Positions 8,081 to 17,467 are shown, numbered from the stretch's first letter. The stretch is 64,000 nt of DNA from Pseudomonadota bacterium (GCA_018262195.1 JAGTRS010000010.1:45740-109739), one strand, 5' to 3'. Notes: generated by a model not told the origin, from the letters alone. Numbers and translations are program-made.

Positions 8081-9058
8081 ATGCCCACCCGCCAGCGCGC
8101 CTTCCTGATCCTCACCAGCCTCTGCCTGTTGGCAGTGGTGAGTATCGGCCTGGCGTTGACGGTGGGCAGTTTCAAGGTTTCCTATGGCGAAGTGCTGGCA
8201 GCGCTGCTCGGCCACGAAGGCGGCGGCGGTGACGTGGTGCTGCAGCTTCGCCTGCCGCGCGCCATTGCCGGCTTTGCCTGCGGCGGACTGCTGGCGCTGG
8301 CCGGCGCGCTGATGCAGGTGCTGTTGCGCAATCCGCTGGCAGATCCTTACGTACTGGGCATTTCCGGCGGCGCCGGGGTAGGGGCGATGTTTGCCATCCT
8401 GATCGGCCTGCCGGTGCTGGGCATTGATGGACTGGCCTTTGCCGGGGCACTTGGGGCGATGTTCATCGTTTTCGGGCTGGCCCATGGCGATGGCAGCTGG
8501 ACCCAGACCCGCCTGCTGCTGACCGGCGTTATCGTCGCCGCCGGCTGTGGCGCCTTGGTTGCGTTGATGCTGGCCATCGCTGAAGAACACAAGCTGCGCG
8601 GCATGCTGTTCTGGCTGATGGGTGACCTCGGACAAAGCACCCAGTGGTGGCCGGCACTGCTGGCGTTGGTCGTGGCTTTGGCTTTATCCATGCCCTTCGC
8701 CCGCGAACTCAACCTGCTGTCGCGCGGCATGATGCAGGCGCAGGCACTGGGGGTTGCGGTGACCCGTCTGCGTTACGCGATTTATCTGCTGGCCTCCCTG
8801 GCTACGGCGGCGTCGGTGACCACCGCCGGCTCGATCGGTTTTGTCGGACTGGTCGTACCGCACCTGGTGCGACTGGCCACCGGCAACGACCAGCGCCTGC
8901 TGCTACCGGCCTCCGTGCTGGCCGGCGGTTCACTGCTGGTACTGGCCGATACGCTGGCCCGGACACTGATCGCCCCCCAGCAGTTGCCAGTCGGCGTACT
9001 GACCGCACTGATCGGTGTGCCGGTCTTCCTTTTCCTGTTGTCGAGGCAGCCGAAATGA
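8081..9058 (+). CDS. btuC: FecCD/BtuC-type ABC transporter permease
   Basis: A 325-residue inner-membrane permease of the iron/B12 (type II) importer family with about ten membrane helices. Family signatures are LRLPRAIAGFACGGLLALAG, the NPLADPYVLGISGGAG loop and, near the C-terminus, GSIGFVGLVVPHLVRL, which contacts the ATPase. It starts the base after the receptor's stop and overlaps the ATPase gene by ATGA. A substrate-binding protein (BtuF) gene is missing from this operon and must be encoded elsewhere. Confidence 0.9.
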   Translation: MPTRQRAFLILTSLCLLAVVSIGLALTVGSFKVSYGEVLAALLGHEGGGGDVVLQLRLPRAIAGFACGGLLALAGALMQVLLRNPLADPYVLGISGGAGVGAMFAILIGLPVLGIDGLAFAGALGAMFIVFGLAHGDGSWTQTRLLLTGVIVAAGCGALVALMLAIAEEHKLRGMLFWLMGDLGQSTQWWPALLALVVALALSMPFARELNLLSRGMMQAQALGVAVTRLRYAIYLLASLATAASVTTAGSIGFVGLVVPHLVRLATGNDQRLLLPASVLAGGSLLVLADTLARTLIAPQQLPVGVLTALIGVPVFLFLLSRQPK

Positions 9059-9828
9059 GCCGTCCGCTGCTCGAAGCCCATCAGCTACGCGTCGAAATTG
9101 GCGGAACGACAGTGGTCGACCACCTGGATTTCGCCGTGGCAACCGGCGAGCGGGTAGCCATTCTCGGTCGCAACGGCGCCGGCAAATCGACCCTGCTGTC
9201 CACGCTGGCTGGCCTGCGCAAGCCGGCCGGCGGTGCGGTCTTGCTGGATGGTGAGGATGCCGCGCTGATGCCGCCGCGTCAGGCCGCCTTGCAACGGGCT
9301 TGGCTAGGACAGTTCCAGAACGATCCCTTTGGCTCGACCGTGCTGGAAACAACGCTGACCGGCCGCCATCCTCACCTTGGTCGCTGGGATTGGGAATCAA
9401 CCCACGACGCTACATTGGCACGTAGCGCGCTGAAAGCGGTGGGGATGGATGGCATGGAATCTCGGCAGATTCACACCCTCTCCGGCGGCGAACGCCAGCG
9501 GCTGGCGATCGCCACGCTGCTGACGCAGGCGGCACCACTTTATCTACTCGACGAGCCGCTGTCGCATCTCGACCTCAACCACCAGATGGCCGTGCTCGAA
9601 CTGTTCGCCGGAACGGTCCGCGACTGCGGCGCCGGCGTCATCATGGTTCTGCACGACCCGGCCCTAGCCCACCGCTTCTGTGATCGGGCGCTACTCGTCT
9701 TCGGCGACGGCCGCACCGAAATCGCGCCGGTCGACGACATCCTGACGGCCGAAACGCTGTCTGACCTTTACGGCTATGGCCTGCGACAAATCGAAGATCG
9801 CGGCCATCGCTGCTTCATTCCGGAATAA
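9055..9828 (+). CDS. btuD: BtuD-type ABC transporter ATP-binding protein
   Basis: A 257-residue cytoplasmic ATPase of the iron/B12 importer family. It has Walker A GRNGAGKST, Q-loop region, signature LSGGERQRLAIA, Walker B PLYLLDEPLSHLD and the switch His in VLHDPALA. The ATG overlaps the btuC stop codon. Together with btuC it should drive corrinoid import across the inner membrane. The longer open frame upstream of 9055 lies inside btuC in another frame and is not coding. Confidence 0.92.
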   Translation: MSRPLLEAHQLRVEIGGTTVVDHLDFAVATGERVAILGRNGAGKSTLLSTLAGLRKPAGGAVLLDGEDAALMPPRQAALQRAWLGQFQNDPFGSTVLETTLTGRHPHLGRWDWESTHDATLARSALKAVGMDGMESRQIHTLSGGERQRLAIATLLTQAAPLYLLDEPLSHLDLNHQMAVLELFAGTVRDCGAGVIMVLHDPALAHRFCDRALLVFGDGRTEIAPVDDILTAETLSDLYGYGLRQIEDRGHRCFIPE

Positions 9829-9831
9829 AAA

Positions 9832-10422
9832 ATGAGCATCACGCACGAAGAACGCATGCAGAAAAAGAAAGCCGTCATCGACACCAAGATCGAGGCGGCG
9901 CAAGAGGAACGAGGGGTACTCGTCATCAACACCGGCAATGGCAAAGGCAAGTCCAGTGCGGCCTTCGGCGTCGTCGCCCGCGCCCTCGGCCATGGCCTGA
10001 AGGTCGGCGTCGTGCAGTTCGTCAAAGGCCGTTCGGATACTGGCGAAGAAGCCTTCTTCCGCCACCAGCCCAACGTGCAATGGCATGTCGGCGGTGAGGG
10101 CTTCACCTGGGAAACCCAGGACAAGGACCGCGACGCCAAGGCCGCACAGGCCGCCTGGGACATTGCCTGCGGCCACCTGGGCAACCCGGACATCGGCCTC
10201 GTCGTTCTTGATGAAATGACCTACGCCTTCAAGTATGGCTGGCTGGATCTCGACACCGTCATCGCCAAGCTGCTCTCCCGCCCCCGGATGCAGCACGTCA
10301 TCATCACCGGCCGCGCCGCCCCGCAAGCCCTGCGCGATGCTGCCGACACGGTCAGCGATATCGGCATGGAGAAGCATGCCTTCCAGAGCGGCATCAAGGC
10401 CATGCCCGGCCTCGAATTCTGA
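9832..10422 (+). CDS. cobO: Cob(I)yrinic acid a,c-diamide adenosyltransferase
   Basis: A 196-residue cytoplasmic enzyme that transfers the adenosyl group of ATP to the cobalt of corrinoids, in salvage or de novo synthesis of adenosylcobalamin. The P-loop (NTGNGKGKSS, residues 33-42), VGVVQFVKG and VVLDEMTYAF are characteristic of the CobO/BtuR/CobA family and the length is typical. It lies 3 nt after btuD and its last base is shared with the start of cbiA. In this operon it would convert incoming corrinoids to the coenzyme form, which is also the riboswitch ligand. Confidence 0.94.
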   Translation: MSITHEERMQKKKAVIDTKIEAAQEERGVLVINTGNGKGKSSAAFGVVARALGHGLKVGVVQFVKGRSDTGEEAFFRHQPNVQWHVGGEGFTWETQDKDRDAKAAQAAWDIACGHLGNPDIGLVVLDEMTYAFKYGWLDLDTVIAKLLSRPRMQHVIITGRAAPQALRDAADTVSDIGMEKHAFQSGIKAMPGLEF

Positions 10423-11705
10423 TGCCGTCCTGTCCCGCCTTACTGATCGCCGCCCCCGCTTCCGGCCAGGGCAAGACCACCATCACCGCTGCACTGGCCC
10501 GGCTCCACGCCCGTCAGGGACGCCGAGTCACCGTCTTCAAGTGCGGCCCTGATTTCCTTGACCCGCAGATTCATGCGATGGCCAGCGGCCGCCCCTGCCA
10601 GAACCTCGACCTCGGGATGTGCGGCGAGGCCGATGCGCGCTGGAGACTGGCCCGCGCGGCGGCCGATTCCGACCTGATCCTGATCGAAGGCGTCATGGGC
10701 CTTTTCGACGGCCAACCTTCGGCCGCTGACCTTGCCGAACGCTTCGGCATTCCGGTCATGGCCCTGATCGACGCCGGCGCCATGGCCCAGACCTTCGGCG
10801 CCGTCGCTCATGGTCTGGCTACCTACCGGCCCAACCTGCCTTTCGCAGGTGTGTTGGCCAACCGGGTCGGCAGTGAGCGCCACACCGAGATGCTGCGCAA
10901 CAGCCTGCCGGCCAGCATGGGCTGGTTCGGTGCCTTGCCGCGCTCGGCAAACAGCCTGCCTGAACGCCACCTCGGCCTGTTACAGGCGGCCGAGATCACC
11001 GATCTGGAAGCCCGCCTAGACCATCTGGCTGACTCATTGGCCGCCAGCGCCACTGTCGACCTGCCCCAACCGGTATTGTTTGAAGACTTCGCACCACCGG
11101 TCATCCAGCCGCTGCTCGCCGGCCAACGCATCGCCATTGCCCGCGATGCAGCCTACGGTTTCATCTATCCGGCCAACCTGGAAATGCTGGCCGCACTTGG
11201 CGCCGAACTGCGCTTTTTCTCCCCGGTCAGCGGCGAGGACTTGCCCGAATGCGATGCGGTCTGGCTGCCCGGCGGCTACCCGGAGTTGCACGCCGACGCA
11301 CTCAGCCGGCACACGGGCCTGTGGCAGGCGCTGAAAAGCCATGTTGCAGCAGGCAATCCCCTGCTTGCCGAATGCGGCGGGATGATGAGCCTGTTCGAGG
11401 AAGTCGTCGACAAGACTGGTATCAGCCATCGCTTCGGCGGGCTGCTGCCCGGCCGCTCGGTCATGCAGCAACGCCTGGCTGCCCTTGGCACCCAGTTCGC
11501 CGAACTCCCTGAGGGGCTGCTCTCTGGCCATACCTTCCATTACTCGAAGAGCGAAACCCCGCTTGTCCCGCTGCTTCGTGCCCAGACCGCAGACGGACGC
11601 GAGGGCGAAGCCATCTATCGACAAAATAGACTGACTGCCTCTTATGTGCACTTCTACTTTCCGTCCAATCCAGTAGCGACAGCAGCACTATTCAATCGCG
11701 GATGA
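10422..11705 (+). CDS. cbiA: Cobyrinic acid a,c-diamide synthase
   Basis: A 427-residue amidotransferase that amidates side chains a and c of cobyrinate (or hydrogenobyrinate, then called CobB) using glutamine and ATP. Residues 10-20 carry the dethiobiotin-synthetase-like P-loop (AAPASGQGKTT), followed by FKCGPDFLDPQIH. The C-terminal half is a class I glutaminase-like domain with WLPGGYPELHA and the catalytic Cys in ECGGMMSLFEE. It is the last gene of the B12 operon. Only this late step and adenosylation are encoded here, so the rest of the corrin pathway lies elsewhere or the operon serves salvage. Confidence 0.93.
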   Translation: MPSCPALLIAAPASGQGKTTITAALARLHARQGRRVTVFKCGPDFLDPQIHAMASGRPCQNLDLGMCGEADARWRLARAAADSDLILIEGVMGLFDGQPSAADLAERFGIPVMALIDAGAMAQTFGAVAHGLATYRPNLPFAGVLANRVGSERHTEMLRNSLPASMGWFGALPRSANSLPERHLGLLQAAEITDLEARLDHLADSLAASATVDLPQPVLFEDFAPPVIQPLLAGQRIAIARDAAYGFIYPANLEMLAALGAELRFFSPVSGEDLPECDAVWLPGGYPELHADALSRHTGLWQALKSHVAAGNPLLAECGGMMSLFEEVVDKTGISHRFGGLLPGRSVMQQRLAALGTQFAELPEGLLSGHTFHYSKSETPLVPLLRAQTADGREGEAIYRQNRLTASYVHFYFPSNPVATAALFNRG

Positions 11706-11805
11706 AACTTCGGTTTTCTCGAACTGTCACACAGGGACAAGATAATTTTTCAGCAACAGTAAACCGCTACACTACGAGTTGTAACTTTTCCACCCGGAGA
11801 CAAAC

Positions 11806-12681
11806 ATGAAGAATTTCGTAATGATGGCCGCCGCGCTGGTGCTCGGTTTCACGTTGCAGATCAATGATGCCGAAGCCAAGCGCCTCGGCGGCGGCAGTTC
11901 CGCTGGCATGCAGCGCCAGTCGGTCGCCCCGAGCAAATCCACCACCGCCGCACCGACCCAGCAGCAAAACGCTGCGCCCGCTGCTGCCCCGCAAGCTCAA
12001 CCGAAGCGTTCCTGGATGGGCCCTCTGGCTGGCCTGGCCGCCGGTCTTGGTCTGGCCGCACTGGCTTCGCATTTCGGTTTCGGTGAAGGCCTGGCCAACT
12101 TCATGATGATGGCTCTGCTGGCCATGGTCGTGATTGGCGTGATCGGCTATTTCATGCGCAAGAAGGCGGCTGCAGCCCAACAAGGCGGTATGCAGTACGC
12201 CGGAGCTGGCGCCAATTACGGTGCCAATGCCCCGCGTCAGCCTGACTTCATTCCGGCTGGCGGCTCGGCTGCTGCTCCGGTAGCTAGCGCAACGACGGGC
12301 GGCAACATTCCGGCCGGCTTTGACGTCGAAGGCTTTGTTCGCAACGCCAAGGTCAACTTCATCCGTCTGCAGGCATCCAACGACGCCGGCAATCTCGACG
12401 ATATCCGCGAATTTACCTCGCCGGAAATGTTCGCCGAAATCAAGATGGGCATGGCCGAACGTGGCAATGCACCTCAGGAAACCGATGTCGCACAACTGAA
12501 TGCCGAAGTGATCGACGTTACCGAGGAATCCAGCCGCTACATCGTCAGCGTCCGCTTTACCGGCCTGATCCGCGAAGAGAAGGACGCAGCCGCCGCACCG
12601 TTCGACGAAATCTGGCACATGACCAAGCCGACTGACAACAGCCGCGGCTGGACACTGGCAGGTATTCAGCAAGTCCAGTAA
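11806..12681 (+). CDS. Tim44-like domain protein
   Basis: A 291-residue protein with an N-terminal signal or anchor (MKNFVMMAAALVLGFTLQI, then a probable cleavage after AEA), a low-complexity Gln/Ala/Pro stretch, one or two membrane helices around residues 65-125 (LAGLAAGLGLAALASHFG; MALLAMVVIGVIGYFMRKK), and a C-terminal Tim44-like domain (about 150-290, ending EIWHMTKPTDNSRGWTLAGI). Bacterial members are common in proteobacteria but their role is unknown. GGAGACAAAC precedes the ATG. It is transcribed alone: a promoter region lies upstream and a strong terminator follows. Confidence 0.85.
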   Translation: MKNFVMMAAALVLGFTLQINDAEAKRLGGGSSAGMQRQSVAPSKSTTAAPTQQQNAAPAAAPQAQPKRSWMGPLAGLAAGLGLAALASHFGFGEGLANFMMMALLAMVVIGVIGYFMRKKAAAAQQGGMQYAGAGANYGANAPRQPDFIPAGGSAAAPVASATTGGNIPAGFDVEGFVRNAKVNFIRLQASNDAGNLDDIREFTSPEMFAEIKMGMAERGNAPQETDVAQLNAEVIDVTEESSRYIVSVRFTGLIREEKDAAAAPFDEIWHMTKPTDNSRGWTLAGIQQVQ

Positions 12682-12693
12682 CAACAGGAACTC

Positions 12694-12739
12694 AAAAAGC
12701 CGGCAAGCGTTGATTCGCTTGCCGGCTTTTTCTTTTTTT
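12694..12739 (+). terminator. Strong Rho-independent terminator
   Basis: An 11-bp G/C-rich stem (GCCGGCAAGCG / CGCTTGCCGGC) with a 6-nt loop, extended by A-T pairs and followed by TTTTTCTTTTTTT, lies 13 nt after the Tim44-like gene. Confidence 0.95.
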
Positions 12740-12810
12740 GGCCCGTATAGTCTGAAATCGCCTGAGATAGCTCATTGAACATGTATGCCTTAGGTGGCAT
12801 AGTCTTGCTC

Positions 12811-12826
12811 GCCAGACCGTTCTGGC
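12811..12826. promoter_or_regulatory. Inverted repeat before the receptor-YfiR-kinase unit
   Basis: GCCAGA-CCGT-TCTGGC is a perfect 6-4-6 inverted repeat 24 nt before the receptor ATG at 12850. It could be an operator or a leader hairpin. No ribosome binding site of normal strength follows it. Confidence 0.3.
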
Positions 12827-12849
12827 TTCTGCCGTTTTAAACCAAGACC

Positions 12850-14934
12850 ATGTTGAAGTCACCGCCCAAAGCCATTGCGGCTGCAGTAGCCTCCTTCGTT
12901 CTTCTTGTTTCATGGAATTCGGCATACGGGGCCCAGGATGACGATCTCAGTCTCGAAGATCTGACAAAAACCGAAGTTTCCTCGGTTTCACGGCGAAACC
13001 AGAGTCTCAGCAACGTTCCCGCAGCCGCTTTCGTCATCACCTCCGAGGACATCCGTCGTTCGGGCGCGCTCGCCCTGCCGGATGTGCTTCGCATGGTGCC
13101 GGGTATTCAGGTGGCCCAGATCGACAGTGGTCGATACGCGGTAACTGCCCGTGGTTTCAACGGTCGGTTTGCCAATAAATTGCAGGTCCTGGTCGACGGC
13201 CGCAGCATCTACAACCCGTTCTTCTCGGGCACGGTCTGGGAACAGGATGCAATCCCGCTTGAAGATATTGAGCGCATCGAGGTCATTCGCGGGGCGGGTG
13301 CCGCCATGTGGGGCGTCAACGCAGTCAATGGCGTGATCAACATCATCAGCAAGCACTCCCGCTCCCAGACGGGCGGCATGCTCACCGCCACGCTTGGCGC
13401 TCATGGCCAGGGTGGTTTGTACATGCGTGGCGGCGGCGAAATTGATCCGGACACATCCTGGAAGCTCTCCGCCCAAGGCCGTCAGGCCGAAGCTTCACGG
13501 CAAAAAGCCGACAACAGTTACAGCCAGGATGAACTGACCAATGGCGTAGTCGATTTTCGCTTCGACCGCACATTGGGTGCCGGTAGCGATCTCGGCATCT
13601 GGGCAAATGCCGCCCGGTCGTCGCTGGGTGACCTCTATCCGATTGAAATCGACCCGACCAATCCAGCAGTCCTGCGCGCCTTTGCGATGAACCAGACAAC
13701 GAACAGCCAGACGGTGGGTGGGCGCTATCGCTGGCTGACGGGAGGCGGCATCGAATCATCACTGCAAAGCTCCCTGACTGCAGCCTCTGTCGGGCTTAAG
13801 GATCTATTCGAAGAAAGCCATACCCAGTTCGACCTTGATTACCAGGGACGTTACGCAATCGGTGACCACGATGTGCTCTGGGGTCTGAGTCATCGCAGCG
13901 TGTCAGACGACATCATGGTCTCGAACACCATGGTCAAGAATCAGATCTTCACCATGGCCAAGCATCAGTTCACGCAGCGGACATCTGGTGTCTTTCTCCA
14001 CGATGACTGGACACTGGTCGAAGACAAGCTACGCCTGGGGCTGGGTGCGCGCTGGGACCACACCAATCTCGGTGGCACCAGCTTTGCGCCCAGTGCAACG
14101 CTGATGTGGACCCCGAGCCGGACCGATACCCTGTGGACAAAATATTCACGGGCGCCCCGGATGCCGGCACGTGCCGAACAGGATGTCAGCATTTACCACA
14201 CTTACTTGCCGCCCTCGGCAAGCAACCCGCTGGCAACCGTATTGAACGCCAAGCCTGGTAGTGCCCCCTTGAAGCAGGAGACCATGGAAGGCGTCGAGAT
14301 CGGCTGGCGCAGCCAACTGACCCAGCAATTCGGGGTCGATGTTTCCGCCTACCGTTACCGCTATTCGAACATCGTTTCCAGCACGCTTGGCAACACGCGC
14401 ATCGAATTGATCACACTCCCGCTCGTTGGCCCGACGCCCTATGTCGTACAGGAACTCGATCGTTGCAATTGTGCCAACGGCTGGCTGAGCGGTGCCGAAC
14501 TGAGCATCGACTGGCTCGTTTCGCCAGTCTGGCGGCTCCAGCTCTCCTACACCCGGACCCAGGTCGACATGGATGATTCGGACAATTCGCTAGCCCAGTC
14601 TCAAGGCAAGGTACAGGAACGGTCTACGGCTCGCCATTACGGCTCACTGCGCTCGCAATGGAATGTCTCGAGCAGCCAGCAATTCGACGCCTGGGTCCGT
14701 GGCTCTTCCGGCTTTTACCGCACCCTTACGCCCTACACCACCGAAGTCTACGTTCCCGGATACGTCACCCTAGACCTGCGGTATGCCTTCAAGATCAACA
14801 AGGATCTGGAAATTGCCGTCAGCGGCCGCAACCTGATCGGAGCACGGCACATTGAATACGCCACCGACTACGTTCCGGCCACACCGGCCCTGATCGCACC
14901 ATCGGCATTCATTTCAGGGCGGTGGAAGTTCTGA
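12850..14934 (+). CDS. TonB-dependent receptor of a YfiR/hybrid-kinase operon
   Basis: A 694-residue outer-membrane receptor with a signal peptide (residues 1-27). After it comes the stretch DLSLEDLTKTEVSSVSRR in place of a canonical TonB box, then a plug (ITSEDIRRSGALALPDVLRM; VLVDGRSIYNPFF; MWGVNAVNGVINIISK) and a barrel ending FISGRWKF. Receptors with this LSLEDL-x-EV start are a distinct subgroup, often encoded beside DUF4154 proteins and sensor kinases, as here. A short Cys pair (CNCANG, about residue 540) lies in a barrel loop. The ligand is unknown. The following gene starts 2 nt after its stop. Confidence 0.85.
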   Translation: MLKSPPKAIAAAVASFVLLVSWNSAYGAQDDDLSLEDLTKTEVSSVSRRNQSLSNVPAAAFVITSEDIRRSGALALPDVLRMVPGIQVAQIDSGRYAVTARGFNGRFANKLQVLVDGRSIYNPFFSGTVWEQDAIPLEDIERIEVIRGAGAAMWGVNAVNGVINIISKHSRSQTGGMLTATLGAHGQGGLYMRGGGEIDPDTSWKLSAQGRQAEASRQKADNSYSQDELTNGVVDFRFDRTLGAGSDLGIWANAARSSLGDLYPIEIDPTNPAVLRAFAMNQTTNSQTVGGRYRWLTGGGIESSLQSSLTAASVGLKDLFEESHTQFDLDYQGRYAIGDHDVLWGLSHRSVSDDIMVSNTMVKNQIFTMAKHQFTQRTSGVFLHDDWTLVEDKLRLGLGARWDHTNLGGTSFAPSATLMWTPSRTDTLWTKYSRAPRMPARAEQDVSIYHTYLPPSASNPLATVLNAKPGSAPLKQETMEGVEIGWRSQLTQQFGVDVSAYRYRYSNIVSSTLGNTRIELITLPLVGPTPYVVQELDRCNCANGWLSGAELSIDWLVSPVWRLQLSYTRTQVDMDDSDNSLAQSQGKVQERSTARHYGSLRSQWNVSSSQQFDAWVRGSSGFYRTLTPYTTEVYVPGYVTLDLRYAFKINKDLEIAVSGRNLIGARHIEYATDYVPATPALIAPSAFISGRWKF

Positions 14935-14936
14935 TC

Positions 14937-15488
14937 ATGTGCGCGCGAACCCCGAGTTGCTTCCGAAAGCGGCCGGTCGGTTGGCTGGCAGCCATGCTGC
15001 TCGCCTGGACAGCATTCGCCTTTGGCCAGCCCGATTCCGAACCCCAGCTGGAAGCGGCCTATCTGGTCAATTTCATGAAGTACGTGGATTGGCCGGCCAA
15101 CAATCGGCCTTACGCGACCATCTGTCTTTTTGGCCGGGAAACGCTGGGCCCATTTCTCACCGCCTATGAGGGACGCTCGGTCGGCGGCAAGGAACTAAGG
15201 ATTCGCCGGGCCAACAGCCCGGATGACATGGCGAACTGCCAACTCGTCTTCATTCCCGATGTCGAAGAAGCCCGTATCGGCGCCGTATTGCGCTGGGTAT
15301 ATGACCTGCCCATACTTACGGTCAGCGATTCAGATGGTTTCACCCGACTTGGCGGAGGTATCGAATTGACCCGTAGTAGCGGACGCATCCAATTCATCGT
15401 CAACGCCGCTTCACTGTCCCGGAATGGACTGACACCGAGCTCGCAGATGCTGCGCCTCGCCCAACGGGTCATTGGAGTCGATCGATGA
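14937..15488 (+). CDS. YfiR family periplasmic protein (DUF4154)
   Basis: A 183-residue exported protein of the YfiR/DUF4154 family: signal peptide to about residue 32, then EAAYLVNFMKYVDWP, CLFGRETLGPF, ANCQLVFIPDVEEA, ILTVSDSDGFTRLGG and IQFIVNAASLSRNGL, all family motifs. YfiR in Pseudomonas is a periplasmic inhibitor of the diguanylate cyclase YfiN (TpbB). Here no cyclase but a hybrid histidine kinase follows, overlapping by ATGA, so this protein may instead gate the kinase's periplasmic sensor domain. The ATG at 14937 is used; a GTG at 14922 inside the receptor gene is also possible. Confidence 0.85.
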   Translation: MCARTPSCFRKRPVGWLAAMLLAWTAFAFGQPDSEPQLEAAYLVNFMKYVDWPANNRPYATICLFGRETLGPFLTAYEGRSVGGKELRIRRANSPDDMANCQLVFIPDVEEARIGAVLRWVYDLPILTVSDSDGFTRLGGGIELTRSSGRIQFIVNAASLSRNGLTPSSQMLRLAQRVIGVDR

Positions 15489-17467
15489 GCAGAGCGCGCC
15501 AGACCATCCGCAAGAAGATTGCGATGGCGATCGCTGTATCACTCGGTATTGGTCTGCTGCTTTCCTTCCTGACCTTTGCAGTGCGTGAAGTTGACCAGCG
15601 ACGGCAGGCAAAGACGACAGAATTGTTCGCCATGGCGGATGTCGTTGCCTTCAATGCGTCTGCAGTCATCGAATTCAAGGACACCAAAGGCGCCAGGCAA
15701 TTGCTGAGCTCGTTTGCCGAGCATCGGGACGTCCTGACGGTGCGGCTGATCGGCCTCAACTCGGATTTCCACTACATCTTCGATACCGTCAATCGAGAGC
15801 TGCCCGCTCAGGTGAGTCTCGGTGATCGGCCGCATCGCGAACGTGCCGTCTATGCCGACTGGTCGACTGTCACGGTCGCCGTGCCTATCCGCTCGGAAGA
15901 CGGGGTAGTCGGCACGGTATCAATTACCGCCAGCCTGAGGCAGGTCTGGCAGGCCATCGCCTGGAATCTGGCACTTTCGCTATTGGCGCTGACCATCTCG
16001 TTCGTGATCGCCTTTGCCATCGCTCGCGAAATGCTGGCCGCCATCCTGGCAGCCCTCGGCTCGCTGACCGACACGGCACAATATGTGGCCGAGTCGAAGG
16101 ATTATTCACGCCACGCCAGGATTTATTCAGACGACGAAATCGGTCATCTCGGCGATACCTTCAACTCGATGCTCTCGGAAATTGCCGAACGTGACCGGCA
16201 ACTGGCCGATCAACGCGACCACCTCGAAGATACCGTACAGGAACGGACGCAAGCCCTGTCCGTAGCCAAGGAAGCGGCCGAGGCCGCCAGTCGGGCCAAA
16301 AGCACCTTCCTGTCCAACATGAGCCATGAATTGCGGACGCCGATGAATGCCATCATCGGCATGACCTACATGCTCAAGCGTCAGAATGCCGACCCCGTCC
16401 AGATGGACAAGCTGGGCAAGATCGACAATGCCGCCAACCACCTGCTGCAATTGCTCAACGACATTCTCGATCTGTCCAAGATCGATGCCGAGCGGATGAC
16501 CCTGGAGCAGACCGCCTTTTCAATTCCGGAACTGGCCAATGATGTGGCCAGCCTGCTGACACCGCGCGCCGAATCGGCTCGCCTGCGTTTCATTCTCGAC
16601 ATTGATTCCCGGCTCAAGGGACTGCGCCTGCTAGGCGATCCGCTTCGCCTGCAACAGGTATTACTCAACCTGGCCGGCAACGCGATCAAATTCACCGAGC
16701 GCGGCGAGGTCCGCATCGTCGCCCGCGTCGTCGAAAATGACACTGAGTCGGTCCAGATTGAACTGTCGGTCTGGGATACCGGTATCGGCATTTCGCCGGA
16801 AGCGATCGGGCGGATTTTCAACCCCTTCGAGCAGGCCGATGGTTCGACCACCAGAAAATACGGTGGAACCGGGCTGGGTCTGCCCATCTGCCAGCGACTT
16901 GTCAGGTTGATGGGCGGTGAGATTCAGGTGGTCAGCACCCCGGGTGCCGGCAGCGCATTCACGTTTTCTGTCCGCCTGAACCGCGCAGAACCCGTGCTCG
17001 CCCCGACCGTCGTCGAGTCACACGACGTCGGCATCGCGGCTGAAAATCAACTGAAAACCGAATTCGGCCACTGCCGCATACTTGTTGCTGAAGACGACTG
17101 GGTCAATCAGGAGGTTGCACTCGAGCTGCTGCGCGAAACGCTCGGGCTGGCCGTCGACATCGCACCCGATGGTACCCAGGCATTGGACATGGCGTTGCAG
17201 CACCGCTACGACCTGATCCTGATGGACATGCAGATGCCCGAACTGGACGGCTTGGGTGCCACCCAGGCGATTCGCGAGATCGATGGCTATGCCGACGTCC
17301 CGATCATCGCGATGACTGCCAACGCTTTTGCCGAAGACCGGGCACGCTGCATGGATGCGGGCATGAACGACTTCATTGCCAAGCCGGTCGATCCCGACAA
17401 TCTGTTCGTAATCATGCTGCACTGGCTGAAGGAAGGCCGGAAATCCCCGGCCAACTCAAACAACTGA
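15485..17467 (+). CDS. Hybrid sensor histidine kinase/response regulator
   Basis: A 660-residue inner-membrane kinase. Order: membrane helix (about 13-33), periplasmic sensor domain (34-155), second helix (157-180), HAMP (180-235), coiled coil (235-275), HisKA with phospho-acceptor His281 (SHELRTP), HATPase (about 385-498; NLAGNAIKF, DTGIGI, GTGLGL) and a receiver domain (530-650) with Asp581 in LMDMQMPELDG. No output domain is fused, so it must pass phosphate to a separate partner not encoded nearby. It is the third gene of the receptor-YfiR-kinase unit and starts by ATGA overlap. Confidence 0.92.
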   Translation: MSRARQTIRKKIAMAIAVSLGIGLLLSFLTFAVREVDQRRQAKTTELFAMADVVAFNASAVIEFKDTKGARQLLSSFAEHRDVLTVRLIGLNSDFHYIFDTVNRELPAQVSLGDRPHRERAVYADWSTVTVAVPIRSEDGVVGTVSITASLRQVWQAIAWNLALSLLALTISFVIAFAIAREMLAAILAALGSLTDTAQYVAESKDYSRHARIYSDDEIGHLGDTFNSMLSEIAERDRQLADQRDHLEDTVQERTQALSVAKEAAEAASRAKSTFLSNMSHELRTPMNAIIGMTYMLKRQNADPVQMDKLGKIDNAANHLLQLLNDILDLSKIDAERMTLEQTAFSIPELANDVASLLTPRAESARLRFILDIDSRLKGLRLLGDPLRLQQVLLNLAGNAIKFTERGEVRIVARVVENDTESVQIELSVWDTGIGISPEAIGRIFNPFEQADGSTTRKYGGTGLGLPICQRLVRLMGGEIQVVSTPGAGSAFTFSVRLNRAEPVLAPTVVESHDVGIAAENQLKTEFGHCRILVAEDDWVNQEVALELLRETLGLAVDIAPDGTQALDMALQHRYDLILMDMQMPELDGLGATQAIREIDGYADVPIIAMTANAFAEDRARCMDAGMNDFIAKPVDPDNLFVIMLHWLKEGRKSPANSNN

